Positions 10,485-22,845 of a stretch of DNA of 64,000 bases are shown here, piece by piece (position 1 is the stretch's first letter; each line of letters starts with the position of its first letter). Source of the stretch: Cystobasidium ongulense (lineage: Eukaryota; Basidiomycota; Cystobasidiomycetes; Cystobasidiales; Cystobasidiaceae); NCBI GenBank assembly GCA_022835595.1, contig BQUP01000001.1:2294001-2358000 (forward strand), written 5' to 3'. A program made the position numbers and the translations under genes. Below the pieces are notes generated by a model that made no database searches, was not told the origin of the DNA, and worked only from the letters and a program-made list of their open reading frames with translations.

Positions 10485-10880
10485 TATGCTGCTGCAAGCA
10501 GTTTGCGAATTGAAGCTGAGTGCAATTGTTGTTGAACGCAGCAGCAACAGTAGTACCAGCAAAGTAGCGCTCTGTAAAGAACGATGATCGGAGAAATAAA
10601 GAGCATGCTTTCAACAGGACCACTTCGGAGACACTATCGTTGTTCGCATCTATCAGGCTATCAGGTCTACTATCCCCATTATACCACTGTTATGACCGTA
10701 TCACCTTACCTTGGAATAATCAAATCACAGTTTCCACCTTTAAAGTGACGCTGATCAGGTTGCCACTTGTTGGAGATCCACCCTCAAATCGTACATCAGA
10801 GCTTGCCCTTCTTCATAACCACACTGCAATCACACAGCTTCCATTCTACCATTCTACTCACGCTCATACATCGATACATC
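10485..10880. other. Intergenic spacer between two plus-strand genes
   Basis: Nearly 400 nt without a supported gene. It should contain the 3' untranslated region of the gene ending at 10,484 and the promoter of the gene starting at 10,881. No clear TATA box or repeat was found. Confidence 0.4.
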
Positions 10881-11626
10881 ATGAGCGGCAAAGGACCACA
10901 GAACCATTCCGTCGACCAGAGCAAGTACACGTGAGTGGTTGTGCTCGCTGTAGTTTCGTGATCCCCGCGCCGGGTTGTGGTTATTTCGTTCAAACATTGC
11001 TGAGCCCGTCAACGGATGTCATAGCAAGCCCCTTGAGAGGGCATACGATGAGAGTAAGGAGCTCTTGTCTCGGCCGTTCGGCTCTCAATCCCTGATTTTG
11101 TATACCTTCTGCTGTTCATCGTTCTGTCAGCCGTAGTCGACCAACACAACACCGACCAGTAAGCCCCACATGCAAGCTCACAAGCAAAATTACAATGCTT
11201 GATACATCCTGTCTGAACTGCAGTAAATTCAAGAAGACTACTCAGGTTGTCGGAAAACCGCAGACATTGGATCGCAACATTATGGTGAGGGGCACCACCT
11301 TTGATGCACGCCAAGATAATTCGACAGCGCACAAGGTCTGATATAGCGATTCTCTTTCTCGACTCGTAAAGGACGACTACATTAAGAACCCACCTTACAA
11401 TCGTGCAGGCAGCACTCCTCGTAGGCTCCTCCTATCTCCGGACGTACGGGTATGGTTTACTGATATAATGTATACATACTTCACGTGTGTAATTCCAACA
11501 TCAGCGGACTACGTTGTGGAGGGAGCAGGAGATATCTCTACTGAACCTAATACTGTAGAAGCCAAGTCAGTAGAAGAGATTCAAGCACGACTGGAACAGA
11601 TTGAGAAAGCAAAAAAGCAAGAATGA
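10881..11626 (+). CDS. Small multi-exon membrane protein, unassigned
   Basis: Exons can be chained in frame from ATG at 10,881: MSGKGPQNHSVDQSKYT, then KPLERAYDE, then VVDQHNTDH, then KFKKTTQ. After a longer intron comes a hydrophobic exon AALLVGSSYLRTYGYA, and finally DYVVEG, ending ARLEQIEKAKKQE at 11,626. The product is about 100 residues with one membrane segment in the middle and a charged helical tail. This size and layout are like small mitochondrial inner-membrane subunits, but I do not recognise the family. The first exons are strung together by good GTGAGT/GTAAG donors; the junction after TYGY relies on a GTTTAC donor and is the weakest link. A spurious chain cannot be excluded. Confidence 0.45.
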
Positions 11627-11795
11627 TAGATAATTCAGGTACTGTTGTCAGAAAGAACGAAAGTGTGGCTTTTCTTCGTCGACGAATGTGGAAATACGAA
11701 TCCAAATGTAGCTGCTTTGCAATGATATCTTTGCTTTTCTAACTCGGAACCAGTCAGACCTTTTAGCTATTTCTGGATTGTCGATTCTACTTCGT

Positions 11796-13047
11796 TTACA
11801 AAGCGGCATTATTGGCGGGCAAGCTGAGACGAGCGCTCAGTGCGATGATACGCTGAGAACCGGTCCAGCTCTGTCCGGCTTGAAGACTTGCAAAGTCCCT
11901 GATGTGACCAGGTTCGAGGCAGATGAACTTTTTCCAGCCATCTTCTTCCATGTCTGCCATTGTGCCGCTCTTCTCCGCATGAGGGTTCCAGATGACCAAT
12001 TCACCTGGCGACATTTACAATGTAGTCAGCATGAAAAGGTATGGCAGTTTGAAAAAGTGCAAGTCGATGCTCACCAAGATTGGTAGTCTCGATCTTGATT
12101 CCCTGTTGCGATTTGCCATATTTCGCAACAAAGCTCTTAGGAGCGTTGGCAAATACTCTATCAGTTTCTCCTTTAAAGGTGAAAGTCTTCCTATCTTCAG
12201 TGGATTCTTGATAGTTCAATACCTTGTCCTTGTATCTCAATCCTGTAAGATCATCATCAATTGTCACATCGCTTGGAACCGTTCCTTCTGGTAGACGGAA
12301 ATAGGTATGGAACAAAGCTTGGAATTTGAGGTCTTGCTTTGCTGAAGAAGGGTTGGTAACTTCAAGTGTGGTCTCGAGGACATCACCTGATGTTAGCTGT
12401 AAAAGAGTATTCAAGCGTCAGCCTTGTGAGGATGGATCGCTCGCACAACCTTGTCGGCGCACCTTGACGGTATACTTGAGGCGGAAATCAGGCTCGTAGA
12501 TCTTCTTGATGGCCTCGGTAGGTTCGAGGGCTGTGAAGTCATATTTCATTAGTGAGGAACTACAAGACATGACACCAGCTTGACCCACTGAAAACAGCTA
12601 CTGCTGGATCATCGCCCTTCTCATAGTTCCACACGTGCGATCTCGCGAAGCCATGTTGAGTGAGCTTGTCGAAGGGGGGTTCCTTGGGTGCAGGACCGAA
12701 GCATGGCCATACAATAGGGACACCTGTTGATTAATGAATGTTCGAGATCAGGTTTGCTTCCTTGCTTGCTTGCTTCCTGCGAGCGAGCGAAACCTCGTGC
12801 AGTCTTCGATGACGCTCACCTCCACGAATGGCTTTCGGGCCAGAGACAGGTGATTTGCTAGACTTGAACATGCGTTCTTCGCCGTCCTCGGCTGTGTACA
12901 GCACACCATCAGTATCAGTCAGCTGTTGCAGGTTGGCTCCACGCGCTCACGGATGAAGGACACGACTGTCGCTCCTAGTCGAGCAATAGTTGCGGAAGCT
13001 CCTCCAGGACCCTTGAGTCTGATGACATGCTCGTCTACTTCGGCCAT
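11796..13047 (-). CDS. Glucose-6-phosphate 1-epimerase (aldose 1-epimerase family)
   Basis: Six or so exons give about 300 residues. The start MAEVDEHVIRLKGPGGASA is at 13,047, followed after introns by EERMFKSSKSPVSGPKAIRG, GVPIVWPCFGPAP, LTQHGFARSHVWNYE with the catalytic His, FHTYFRLPE, VIWNPHAEKSGTMADM and KFICLEPGHI with the catalytic Glu. This pattern is that of yeast YMR099C and its relatives, which interconvert the alpha and beta anomers of glucose 6-phosphate and are cytosolic. The final exon ends SARLSLPANNAAL at 11,796. No key residue is missing. Its promoter lies in the divergent gap with the nucleoporin gene at 13,291. Confidence 0.88.
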
Positions 13048-13290
13048 ATTGATGCTTGTAGATGTGATAGTGATGTGTCAAGTGTGTATAGCGAAGCTGT
13101 GAATGTACTCTTGAGAGACAAGAGGTGTCGCTGTCATGCAGCTTGGTGGCAGTCGTAGTCGATCTCGCTCCGTGCTTTTGCCTGTGCTTGTTGCTTCTTC
13201 CCACCTCACCTTCAATCATAACCTTCAGCAGCACAAGCAAGCATACGGATAACAAGTATCCCTCTGTGCTGTGCCGTGCTTGTCTCTCAA

Positions 13291-16200
13291 CATGGACATC
13301 AGTCCGCTGCACTTTCGCGCTCTGCGGGCCAGCCTGAGCCAGCTGCCTTCGCTGGCGAGTGCAGGTGCTTCAACAGCTCTCGAGCAGGCACATGAACTCA
13401 AGCGAGAGCTGGACACGTCGAGACCTGCATTCCGAAAGCTGCTTGAAAAGCTGCCTCCTAACCCAAAGGAGAAAGAGGAACTGGAAAAAGGTCAGTGGTT
13501 TAGCATTTTGATTGAAACCTATTGCTGGTGCTGATTGTTGCATTCGACGTGCCCACGGTCCGCTGTTCACCTATACAGGCCGCCTACTGCCATTCGGAGC
13601 AACTGGAGTCAAAGCTGTCAACCAAGAGTTTCGCTTGGAAGCCCTCTTCCTCTCCGTATGTCTCCAATCATCCTTGCAAAGGCGCGCCTGTCGATAAGCC
13701 TGCTTGATTGCGTAGAAACAGTACTAACAAGCTTTATAATCGTTTACCCTCTCAATCCATTCAGTCTCAACTTGGCATATCGGAAAGGCTCGCTGGTAGT
13801 GTTCTACTCTCTGTCCTCAATGACCACCGTCCAAGACCTGGTCGTCCGACCGCTGAGAACGCAGTTGTGCTCTACTATGAAGAACGCCGCGACCTGCTAC
13901 TCTCCCTCGACCTCCTACTCTCTCTAGTCGACGATGCAGACTTCACAGCTACTGCAGATCCTCACATCGTCAATGTCCTGACTTCGGCAGTGAATGAACT
14001 CGTTACGCATGAAGATCCAAAAGATGGAAGCTGGACGAAGAAGATCCTCAAGGAGATGGACAATCAACAGAAAGCTGTGGAGGATATCAAGAGCGGTAAT
14101 CTTCCCTCTGGTCCATCCACCAGTGGACCACAAGCGCGCTTCAACGACGGCATCAACAATCTACGTGTTTCAGCCCACAAGGAAGAGCGTCGACTGCTAG
14201 CTACGATACTGTACCGCGCTGCAGCCGCTCAACTGCTATCAAAAAGCGACATCCTAGCGATAGCAAGATGGACAGCTTCGGTAAAAGACACAGCTACAGA
14301 TACAAGCTTGCCGGTGTGCTTGACAACTCTTCTAGCGATCATGGATGCAAGCAATTCACAAACACTAGACAGCCTCACAAGCGAACCTAAGTTCATATCC
14401 GACCTACACTCTTTCATCACTACTAAAGTCAATTGGAAACCATCTCAAGCATCAGATACATCTCCTATCCAACCACTCGTCCAGCTAGCTTGGTGTCTAT
14501 TCCTCATCAATGCTTTCAGGTACAAACCTACACTCGTGAACGAGACCAGGATATCAGAAACAGTCATCGAAGACGGAATTATCGATGCTATACATAATGG
14601 AGCACTTGACTTCTGCGGGAACAGCCTGCTTCGCTTCAAGAAACCCGTTGATCCGTTCGAGGAACTTGGCTGGTCAGCAGGCACAAGAGACGACATAGCA
14701 TTAGGGCAGAAGTGTGCTGATGTAGATCCTACATTCGAGCCACTTGTGCTGCAAGAAGTCGACGCTTTAATCGAAAGCTTCATCGTCAATGCCTCCAGTA
14801 TACTTAGGAAAGTCCGTCACCGGGAAGAAGATGTTCTATTGGCAAATTCACTTGGTCGGACAACGGGTACACCCACTCGAAGACGTGCACTCAGTGCTTC
14901 GCGCCGAGCAGAAGGGCAATCACAAGCAGCTAGTTCAGCCACTGAACAGCGTCATGATATCGAATCATTGTTCGCTCTCATTGCTACTCTATACCGCGAC
15001 TCTTCGGATGCCGCTCTCAAATACTGGCTAGAAGGCGAAGATGGAGATCCTGAAGCTCAGCATCGACATTCTAGACTATCTTCGTTCCTTCGTTGGGCGG
15101 CAGACTGCAGAGTCCATTCAATGCAGCAAGCTTTCTTTGAAATGCTAGGATCGTTGGCTTCTGGGCCTCGCTCTGCGACCTACGCTTTCGAATTCTTAAC
15201 ACAAAATGCTGGCAGTGATATCTCATCCAATTCACTCTGCTCATGGACTTCGCTCTTCGAAGCATTGTCCTTCTATGGCTCCTCCCGGCAACAAGACGGT
15301 CCCACCGAAATTCCGCCTGATGAGGTCACATTACTCAAATCATTCCTACGAGTCTTGAGAGTTGTCACGGAAAGTTCTCCATTAGCTCGTGCAAGTTTAT
15401 ATGACAATCAAAAATACAAGCCTGTCACAACTCTATTCAATTTGATAGTTCAACACATCCCCATCGATCTCAAAGCTGCGCTTCTAGATGCTGTTTCGGC
15501 CTTCACCAAAACTGCTCCGCTAGAAGAGGGTTCTGGTATGGTCGCTTTAGGTACTGAAATCGCAAAACGCACTTGGGTCATCCTTGAAAATAGCCAGATC
15601 TTACCTACAATCCCTCGGCGAGACGGTAGAGGAATGCTCATTCGCGCTTCGGCTCCCGAAGCTCAAGGTGGAATCACCCTTGAACTTGAACAAGTTGAGA
15701 CTCCCAGCAAGGTATATCCCACTACAACTTCTTTCGTATCACTCCTTGTCTCGTTGCTTGGAAGTCCTTCTGGTAACGATGAAGCAATGACACCGAGTTC
15801 AGCCTCTGCAAACATGGAAGTCTCGGCTGCTTCTCGTACGATACCGGACAACCTAGGTGCTCCACACCGTGATCCTGCGCAAGGTATAGACGCCTATACG
15901 CGATTCGTCGTCGATGAAGTGTTGCTTCGGGCCGATGCGCGAGACTATAAGAGTGGAGAAGAGAAGTGGAGAATTGTCGAACGATGTCTAGCATACCTTG
16001 AAGCTTGCTTGGCAACAGTCAATTTCGGGACTCTCCTCGCGCTTGGGGATGTCGACGCCGCGGGATCAGCACAAACCTCATTGCACCGAATTACAGCGCA
16101 TCCTGGCTTTGATGTCTTGGTGAGGCTGCTTACCGGAAGCCGACTGCTAGAGAAGATCTTCCAGCTCTGCAGTATCGAGCTCGAAACGCTCGACAGTGAG

Positions 16201-19200
16201 GCTACATTCAGTGTGATGGCGTTGCACTGTGTACTCCGTGCCTTGCGCATCGTTATTCGGGTGTTCGCTGTTCAGACGGCTTTCATTGAAGTTGTCGTGC
16301 CAACGCTTTTGTGAGTTCTGCTGATCTAGCACGACTCGCCTTTTGCGATATCTGTCTGATAGCTTGAATTATTTCAGGGAAAACAACAACCTTGTACCAT
16401 CAGAAAAGCTTGCTAATCTTCGAAGTACTCAACCACTGGATCAGCATCTTCTTTACCACTCTCAAGTAGTCGCCAAGATTGCTGTACTCGTCAATTGCTA
16501 CCGATCCAACGCTATTGGACTAGCATCGATACGAATTTTGAGCTACCTCGCCGATTCAGCTACCTTCTCTGTCACGGACATGTTCAGGGATATCTACAAG
16601 ACCAAGATGAATCGATTGGCAGGTCTTATTGATGCCAGTGACGAGACCGAAAGGGTCATGAATGGATTCGTGATGCGACTGAGTCAACCAGGAGAGTTTG
16701 CAGACGTGTCTTTTGGCGTTCGAGAGGAGAGCCGCTCCAGCCGTGGTACCGATACGGACAAGACCATTCAGACAGCAATACTCGACCTCCTTCTACGGAA
16801 TACTCAGCCTAGGGCTCAAGCGCCGAACTTGGCCCATTTGCTGCTTGGCATTGATATAAGACAGCGTGCGGAAGACATCCAGATTGGTGATGCAACAGAT
16901 CAAGTGCAGCCATCCTGCCTGCACGTCATTCTATCCTTCTTAGGACGTATTCGGTCCGATATCGCGGGCGAAGAAAACGAAAGCGACGTGCCAAATATCC
17001 TGTTAGAAGCACCGACATTGGCAGAGAAGTGCTATCGCCTCATTCGCCAGCTATGCCTTCATGAGTATACAGCACTTGCTGTCACCCAATACCTCCGACA
17101 AAAAGACTTCTTCCTTGCAGAAGCTCAGATTCTACCCCTTCAAGTTCCAGAAGTAGATGAAGAGGGTGTCGGCATCATTACCGCCTCGGACGGATCTCAA
17201 TTGCCCACGACAGCGGAGGCCGTCATTTCAGCCTTAGAAGCACAAGCATGGACACTTGAGTGCTTGGCTCTTGAATTGAGTAACCTCGTGTCTCTGGAAG
17301 ATCCCGAACGATCCGTACAACTACTGGCTGTCTTGTATGGAAGTCAAGGAGCGTTATCCTTCGACAAGTCCATCCATTTCGCGGATGGCCGCGATGACCT
17401 ATCTCAAACTCTGCCTAGAATGCTCGAAATCTTCTATTCATTAGATCTCAGTTGGACGGATTCTGTTGCTATCAATGAAACGCCCATTGCGCTGTTTGGC
17501 AATCTACGCTTCGACACCTGCTTGCGAACGCAGTCCACTGGATGCGAGATCTACGATTTTCAAGCGGTCCTCACGATGTTACAAGCTGCCCGTCGGATAC
17601 TTCAGCAACAAGGAGCGCTGAATAGTCAAGTACAGCAAGAGCATGTCAAGGCTGAAACGTATGCTATTCTCCAAAACCTAGTCATTGAGAACAATCGACG
17701 TGAAATTCAGCATGCTCGCTTTCATAGTTTACGGGCATGGAGGAACCTGCTCGACATCACCATTACCCGGGCTTTCGACCTTTTGCCATCTAGCGGAAGT
17801 GACTCTCTTCTGCTTGATCTCTTAAGCTCGGTACTGCCACCAATTTCAGCAGAAGACGCGGATCTCGCTGTGCAGGAGATATTTGCTGGCGCTGCCGTCA
17901 CGTTGATGGCCCAGCTTCGCCAACAAGGTATCAGCCAAACAGACTCAACGGCTACAACTTCGCAGGTGTTCGCTCCAGAACGCCTCATTCCTATTCTACA
18001 GTCGTTACTGCAAGCTATCATTCAGCCGGGCCTCAATCCAGTAGTCCGAGGGAACCTGTATGCTGTCCTCTTACAATACATACAGCACTCAGCGTCTGCG
18101 CCATCCGGCTCTAAGACTGCAGGTGGGGCCTTCCCTTCGCTTGATGCGCAGGATGTAGATACATCGCTGGGCGATGATACTTTCTCAGTTACCTCAACCT
18201 TGGCTACAGACGGTGGACGCAGATCTGGTCCTCGCAACGCGTTACAAAAGAGCAATATCTTAGCCGTACGCTCGTGTCTCGACAAACTCCTGTCTGTCGT
18301 GTGTCTCGATGCATCTGCTGGACATGAAGTTTGGCAGACCGTTTCCTTCACCATGCTTGACGCAATCGCTTCCGTTGTTGGTCAAGGACAAGCTGGTTCC
18401 AAGCTTGTCACAGCGTTAGCGAAGCAAGGGTATCTGCAGAATTTTGTCTCGTCGATCAAGGAAAGCGAAGGCGAATTGTTGGATACTCTTGTTCCCGATC
18501 CCGAGTCGCTCAATGCCTTGTACGCATACGAAGCGAAGATGTCCTTCCTTACAAGAGTTGCAAGTACCCAGGAAGGCGCAGAAAGGCTTCTGGACCTGAA
18601 ACTCTTGCCTAAACTGGCAGGCTGCAGTTTCTTGGGAGCGAGACCTAAAGCTACGGACGCTACAATGGGTAGGTGTAATACTTAGCGTTCGCACATAAGA
18701 CCTGCTGATACATTCGAATTCAGATTTCGACGCCTTCCTGCCACCAGTAATGCAGCGATATCACCAATTGTTGGTTCCAGCTCTCCAAGTCGCGCTGGCG
18801 ATTGCCTCAAGCGGCGGAGCAGGCAATGGTCTAGCCGCTCGACAAGTAAGTTACGTGCGGCGATACCGGGCACCTAACAACCAGCTGATCAGATACGGCG
18901 CAAATAGATTAAGAATCTGCTTGTGGAGCAGCAGAATGCGCTTCGATCTACTCTCGACGAAGCCGCGCTTGCTCCGGCTGTTACATCCCTTCAGGAAGCG
19001 TATCTCATTATCCAAACGATGCGAGCTGTTCTGCCGATCCTCTCGGAAGAGGAGATTGTAAGCCCACTCACATACAGAGTTAAAACCACGCTGACTCTCA
19101 TCTTAGACTTCGCCTCGAGGTCTCGGCCTCCTCCATGCTTCAGCTATGGGTATGGCAGGCAGTATGCTCGCCGAACAAGATTTCGTCAATACTGTGCAGC

Positions 19201-20237
19201 CCACTTCAGACGAGGAACTGCAAGATGCAGACCGGTTCATATCTGGTGAGGCTTTTCTTGCACAGCGAGCAAATCCGAACATGCACTAACAGCACTTTCC
19301 AGCTGGTTCGAGAACAACATCAGTATTTGAAGATAGGGTATCGCGAACAATAGAAGACCTACAAATGGCTCTCCTGGAATACTTCAAGGCGACAAGCAAA
19401 AGATCAGGTAAATAGCTAACGTATTTCGACGTTTCAGAAGCAGTGGCTTACTTGCTACCTCACAGGGTCGAATACCTTCCAACCGTTCTGGCTACCAAGC
19501 TTCCAGCTCGAGACGCAAGCGAAGAGCCGGATCAGGGTAGCGGCGCCAACCCTAAGGGGTGCCTTCAACTTTATTTTGGATGTTTCGGATATCTTGAATG
19601 AAAGGCTGCAAGATTGCTCCGAATTGGCATTCAAGCTATTGAATTTCGATGATCTCAGCATGAGCGAGTTGGAGATGTACGAGGACAGTACGTCTGATGA
19701 CCTGTCTGTGGATGTGCAAGCACGTCGTCAGAAAGTCCTGGTCAATATGCGGAACCTTCGAGGCAAGCTACAAAGCAAGGCTCAGTCATCCACCTGTAAG
19801 CATTCACCTGCCCTTTCACGAGGGACAAAGCTGACTCTTTGCGACATCTAGATCTCATCGAACTAGCTTTGTTGCTTCTATGGCGACACTTGACATACTA
19901 CCTGAACGAAGATCGCACGAACAGCATCTCTGGTGCTTCGAGGTCGACCAATGAATTCGAGAATGTCAGACCTGGCCAGTCATTGCGTAACAACTTCGAT
20001 ACTCGCAGTCTGCGCCAGAATGCGTCGGACGCACTATCGCTGATCTTCGACAAGCTTGACAATCTGCAACTGGTAAATCATATTAGCCCTTCCACCATTG
20101 TTCTGTAGAGAGCTGATTTGCTTCCGGTATGTCAGGCACCGAATGCCATCTTGGTCGACGCTCGGCCGCACGAAGCTCTGATTGCCACACTACTACGGTC
20201 TCTCATGGATCTACTGGGCGACGGCAATTCGACGTGA
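13291..20237 (+). CDS. NUP192: Nucleoporin Nup192/Nup205 (inner ring scaffold)
   Basis: The largest gene in the window, about a dozen exons and roughly 2,000 residues. It starts MDISPLHFRALRASLSQLP at 13,291. After two short 5' introns comes an exon holding KLYNRLPSQSIQSQLGISE and RPGRPTAENAVVLYYEERR. The middle reads NNLVPSEKLANLRSTQPLD, typical of the Nup192/205 family. Later exons carry NTFQPFWLPSFQLETQAKSR and DLIELALLLLWRHLTYYL, and the end is RSLMDLLGDGNST at 20,237. It is an all-helical solenoid that joins Nup188-type scaffolds, Nic96 and Nup53 in the inner ring of the nuclear pore. The length agrees with fungal homologues (1,700-2,000). Exon joins between 18.7 and 20.2 kb were followed by eye and small shifts at some borders are possible. 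Confidence 0.88.
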
Positions 20238-20381
20238 AACGTTACTCGGGAGTATTACAGGATGCTGCAGAAGTATGTAACGGTAGTGTTGTTGAATGTG
20301 ATGAATCAGATGGCAGTCTACACATCTGCTATTGTACCTTTACACAATATGAGTGGAAGTATGGAAGCGCTAAAAAGCGTA

Positions 20382-22545
20382 TTACCAATATAGAACCTCT
20401 ACCAGGACTATGCTCAGTGCCACAAACGTGATGACTAGGCCTGGAACTAGATTGATCAAGCTGAAAGCCATCTGGCTAGTACGAATACCTACAGGATGCC
20501 GAACACAGGTCAAATCACATTGACGAATAATGCAAATATACGAGGCAGTGAGAAGATTCTCACCTTTCTCCGACAAGATCCGGCGCCAAAGTAGGCCAGC
20601 CAACGAACTTGGGAAAGAAGTGAGAGCTCCAGTGTTGCTTGCGATGGCGACTGTGACAGGCAAGAGGTTAAGTGTGCACGCCTACGTAGCAAGCTGACAA
20701 ATTCACCAGCATATAACCCAGCTTTTAGGATTCTAGGATCAGCCTGCACATGTGCTGCATTTCCAAAGTTTGGGTGCTTCAGAACTTGGACTGCTAGAAT
20801 AGTGGCACCAATGTTCTACGAAAGTATCAGGAAAACTCAAATTCCGAAACGGCTAGGGAGTAAATTGGAAGAGCTTACTGTTCCACAAAGCGGGCAGAGG
20901 CCGAAGGCGACTATGCTGCCAACGAAAAAGACAGATGCTGCAGGACTCGAGCAAGCTTTGGCCGCCCATCCTGCGAAGATGCTAATATAACCCAGCCGTT
21001 GTAATGACTGGACCAGTATGAACATGCCGACTGCAAATGGGAGTAATGGCCACGGCAAACGTCCCAAAGTCATTGTGAGGACCGGGAAACGATTACATGC
21101 TCTCCGCCATAGCAAGGGTAATGAAAGTTTGTCGTTTTTCCGTGTAGTTCCTGTGGCATTACCTTCTTTCGCTGACTTGGACGGGGTACGCGTGTTCGAC
21201 TCGTCTGGCATTGGGTCTGAATGATGCGGCCGGCGTCCAGTATAATAGTCGAACATGAAGTCTCGTATCACTCCAAGACCTCCGCCAGCCAACGTCACGG
21301 CCCACACGTGCACACCTTCTGTAAAAGATGTTCCGACCAGGACAGCCAGTGTCACCAGTAGCAAAACGGAATGGAAGATTGCGCCTTGGGGATCAACGAG
21401 TGCTTCGCTGGGGTTGACATCAGGCTTGACAAAGTTTTTGGGTATCAGATTGCCGTCGGAGCTAGTGGGATGCAGACGTTCTGCTACTTTGCGTGATTTG
21501 AATGGGAAGAAAAGGAATGGATAGACGACTATTGCAGCTATAACTGAGGGGACGACTGTGAACTTGGTGAACTCGCTTAGGAAATTGAGGTGAAATGCCT
21601 GTTGATAAGAACATGAAATCAGCCCTCTTGAAAATGCGGTGCTTTTCAAGGTATGATTCGTCTTACGCCTGCTATAAGTACATTGGTCGGATTCTGTCGA
21701 CTTTTGTCAGCTGAGAGCCACTACCGCATCTTACGGGCAAACCGCTTACTGAAGATACCAGGATTGCAGAGGAGAGATTTGCGGCCAGAAACTGGGCAAA
21801 TATCCATGCAGTCGGCGGCGTAATTCCGCTTACCCTGGTGAGGTAGGCAAGGAAAGGTGTACCTGAAAGTACAATCGGGTCATTGCCAATGACGGCGCCA
21901 GAGAGGAAGAAGAAGACGTAGAGGTAGAAGTAGAGCTGATGCCCGCTTCTAGCCCGCAGAGCTACTTTGAAAGCGAGATAGCGCAGACCTCCTGTAGCAT
22001 CGAGTGCTGTGGCAATGTAAGCCAGGCAGCTTTAGGCAAGATGATTATGATGTGGTTAATTATAGGCATGAAAAAAAGTTATAGCAAAAGCGGTGAACTC
22101 ACATGAAAAGTACAAGAACATCGTATGGACGAACTCCTTCGGATCCGGCAATACCTTTTGCTATCTCGTCGCCTCCAATACACGTTGTGATTAGAAGCAG
22201 TAGGACCCCCAGGAGTGGTGCGGAGGAAAGTCCAATTCTGACGCGAATGGGCTTGGGCTTTTCGTCTTCAAGCTGACTTTCTGAAAGCGTGCCATTTCCT
22301 GGAAGAGTCGACAGCTCGTGTGACTGTGTCGAGTCCTCTTTCTGCTCTAACAGCCGGAGTCCTCGCCCAGCCTTCCGCAGCAATTCAGAAAGTGAAAGTG
22401 GCAGGCGAAACGAGACCGGATAGACGACCAGGAAAACTACAGCATCGACATCAGCAACAACACGCTATTCAGTGTATGGGAACTACTTACTGACGCATAT
22501 GAAGACAAGTCCACCGAATATCGAGAAGCCGTCGAGGTGCGCCAT
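20382..22545 (-). CDS. CitMHS/ArsB-type ion permease (arsenite/citrate/dicarboxylate transporter family)
   Basis: Multi-exon membrane protein starting MAHLDGFSIFGGLVFICV at 22,545. After an intron it continues IFLVVYPVSFRLPLSLSE, then a hydrophilic loop (LEQKEDSTQSHELS), then IRVRIGLSSAPLLGVLLLL, and ND-PIVLSGTPFLAYLTR. The diagnostic half-loop is SSNPTNVLIAGAF, split by an intron, followed by LNFLSEFTKFTVVPS. The C-terminal helices include LPFAVGMFILVQSLQRLG and INLVPGLVITFVALSIVLVE, ending at 20,382. These features are those of the CitMHS/ArsB superfamily with about 11-12 helices. Fungal members include putative arsenite, citrate or P-protein-like carriers. The long cytoplasmic loop in the middle (HHSDPMPDESNTRTPSKS) is usual. 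The substrate cannot be inferred. The gene is convergent with NUP192 and divergent from the XRN gene. Confidence 0.75.
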
Positions 22546-22845
22546 TGCAGTACTGCGCACGTGCCAGAGGTGGGCCGCCAAAAGCTTTGAGAAGGTTGGT
22601 CGAAGTGCCGTGAGGAGGTATGTAGTGGGCTTTCAGCCAGCGCTCCTCGGTCGAGTTGGGTGCCTACTGCATGCTGAAGCTTCCACGGAGATCTTCCTGT
22701 GTTGGTGGTTGGTGCAGAAGTGAAGAGAGCCGGCGCACACTAGCCACGCTGTTGCTCTGCTTCGACCAACTCACTCGACTCGCTGCAGGCGCAGATTCAG
22801 GGTTGCCTGTGGCCCAGCAGCACCTCTCCATCGCGCCTGCTCATC

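Noticed and set aside
9839-10606. 255-codon antisense frame over the Gln-tract gene
   Set aside because: Mirror of the plus-strand CAG repeats and codon bias; poor start and no domain. The plus-strand frame with CCATGG is preferred.
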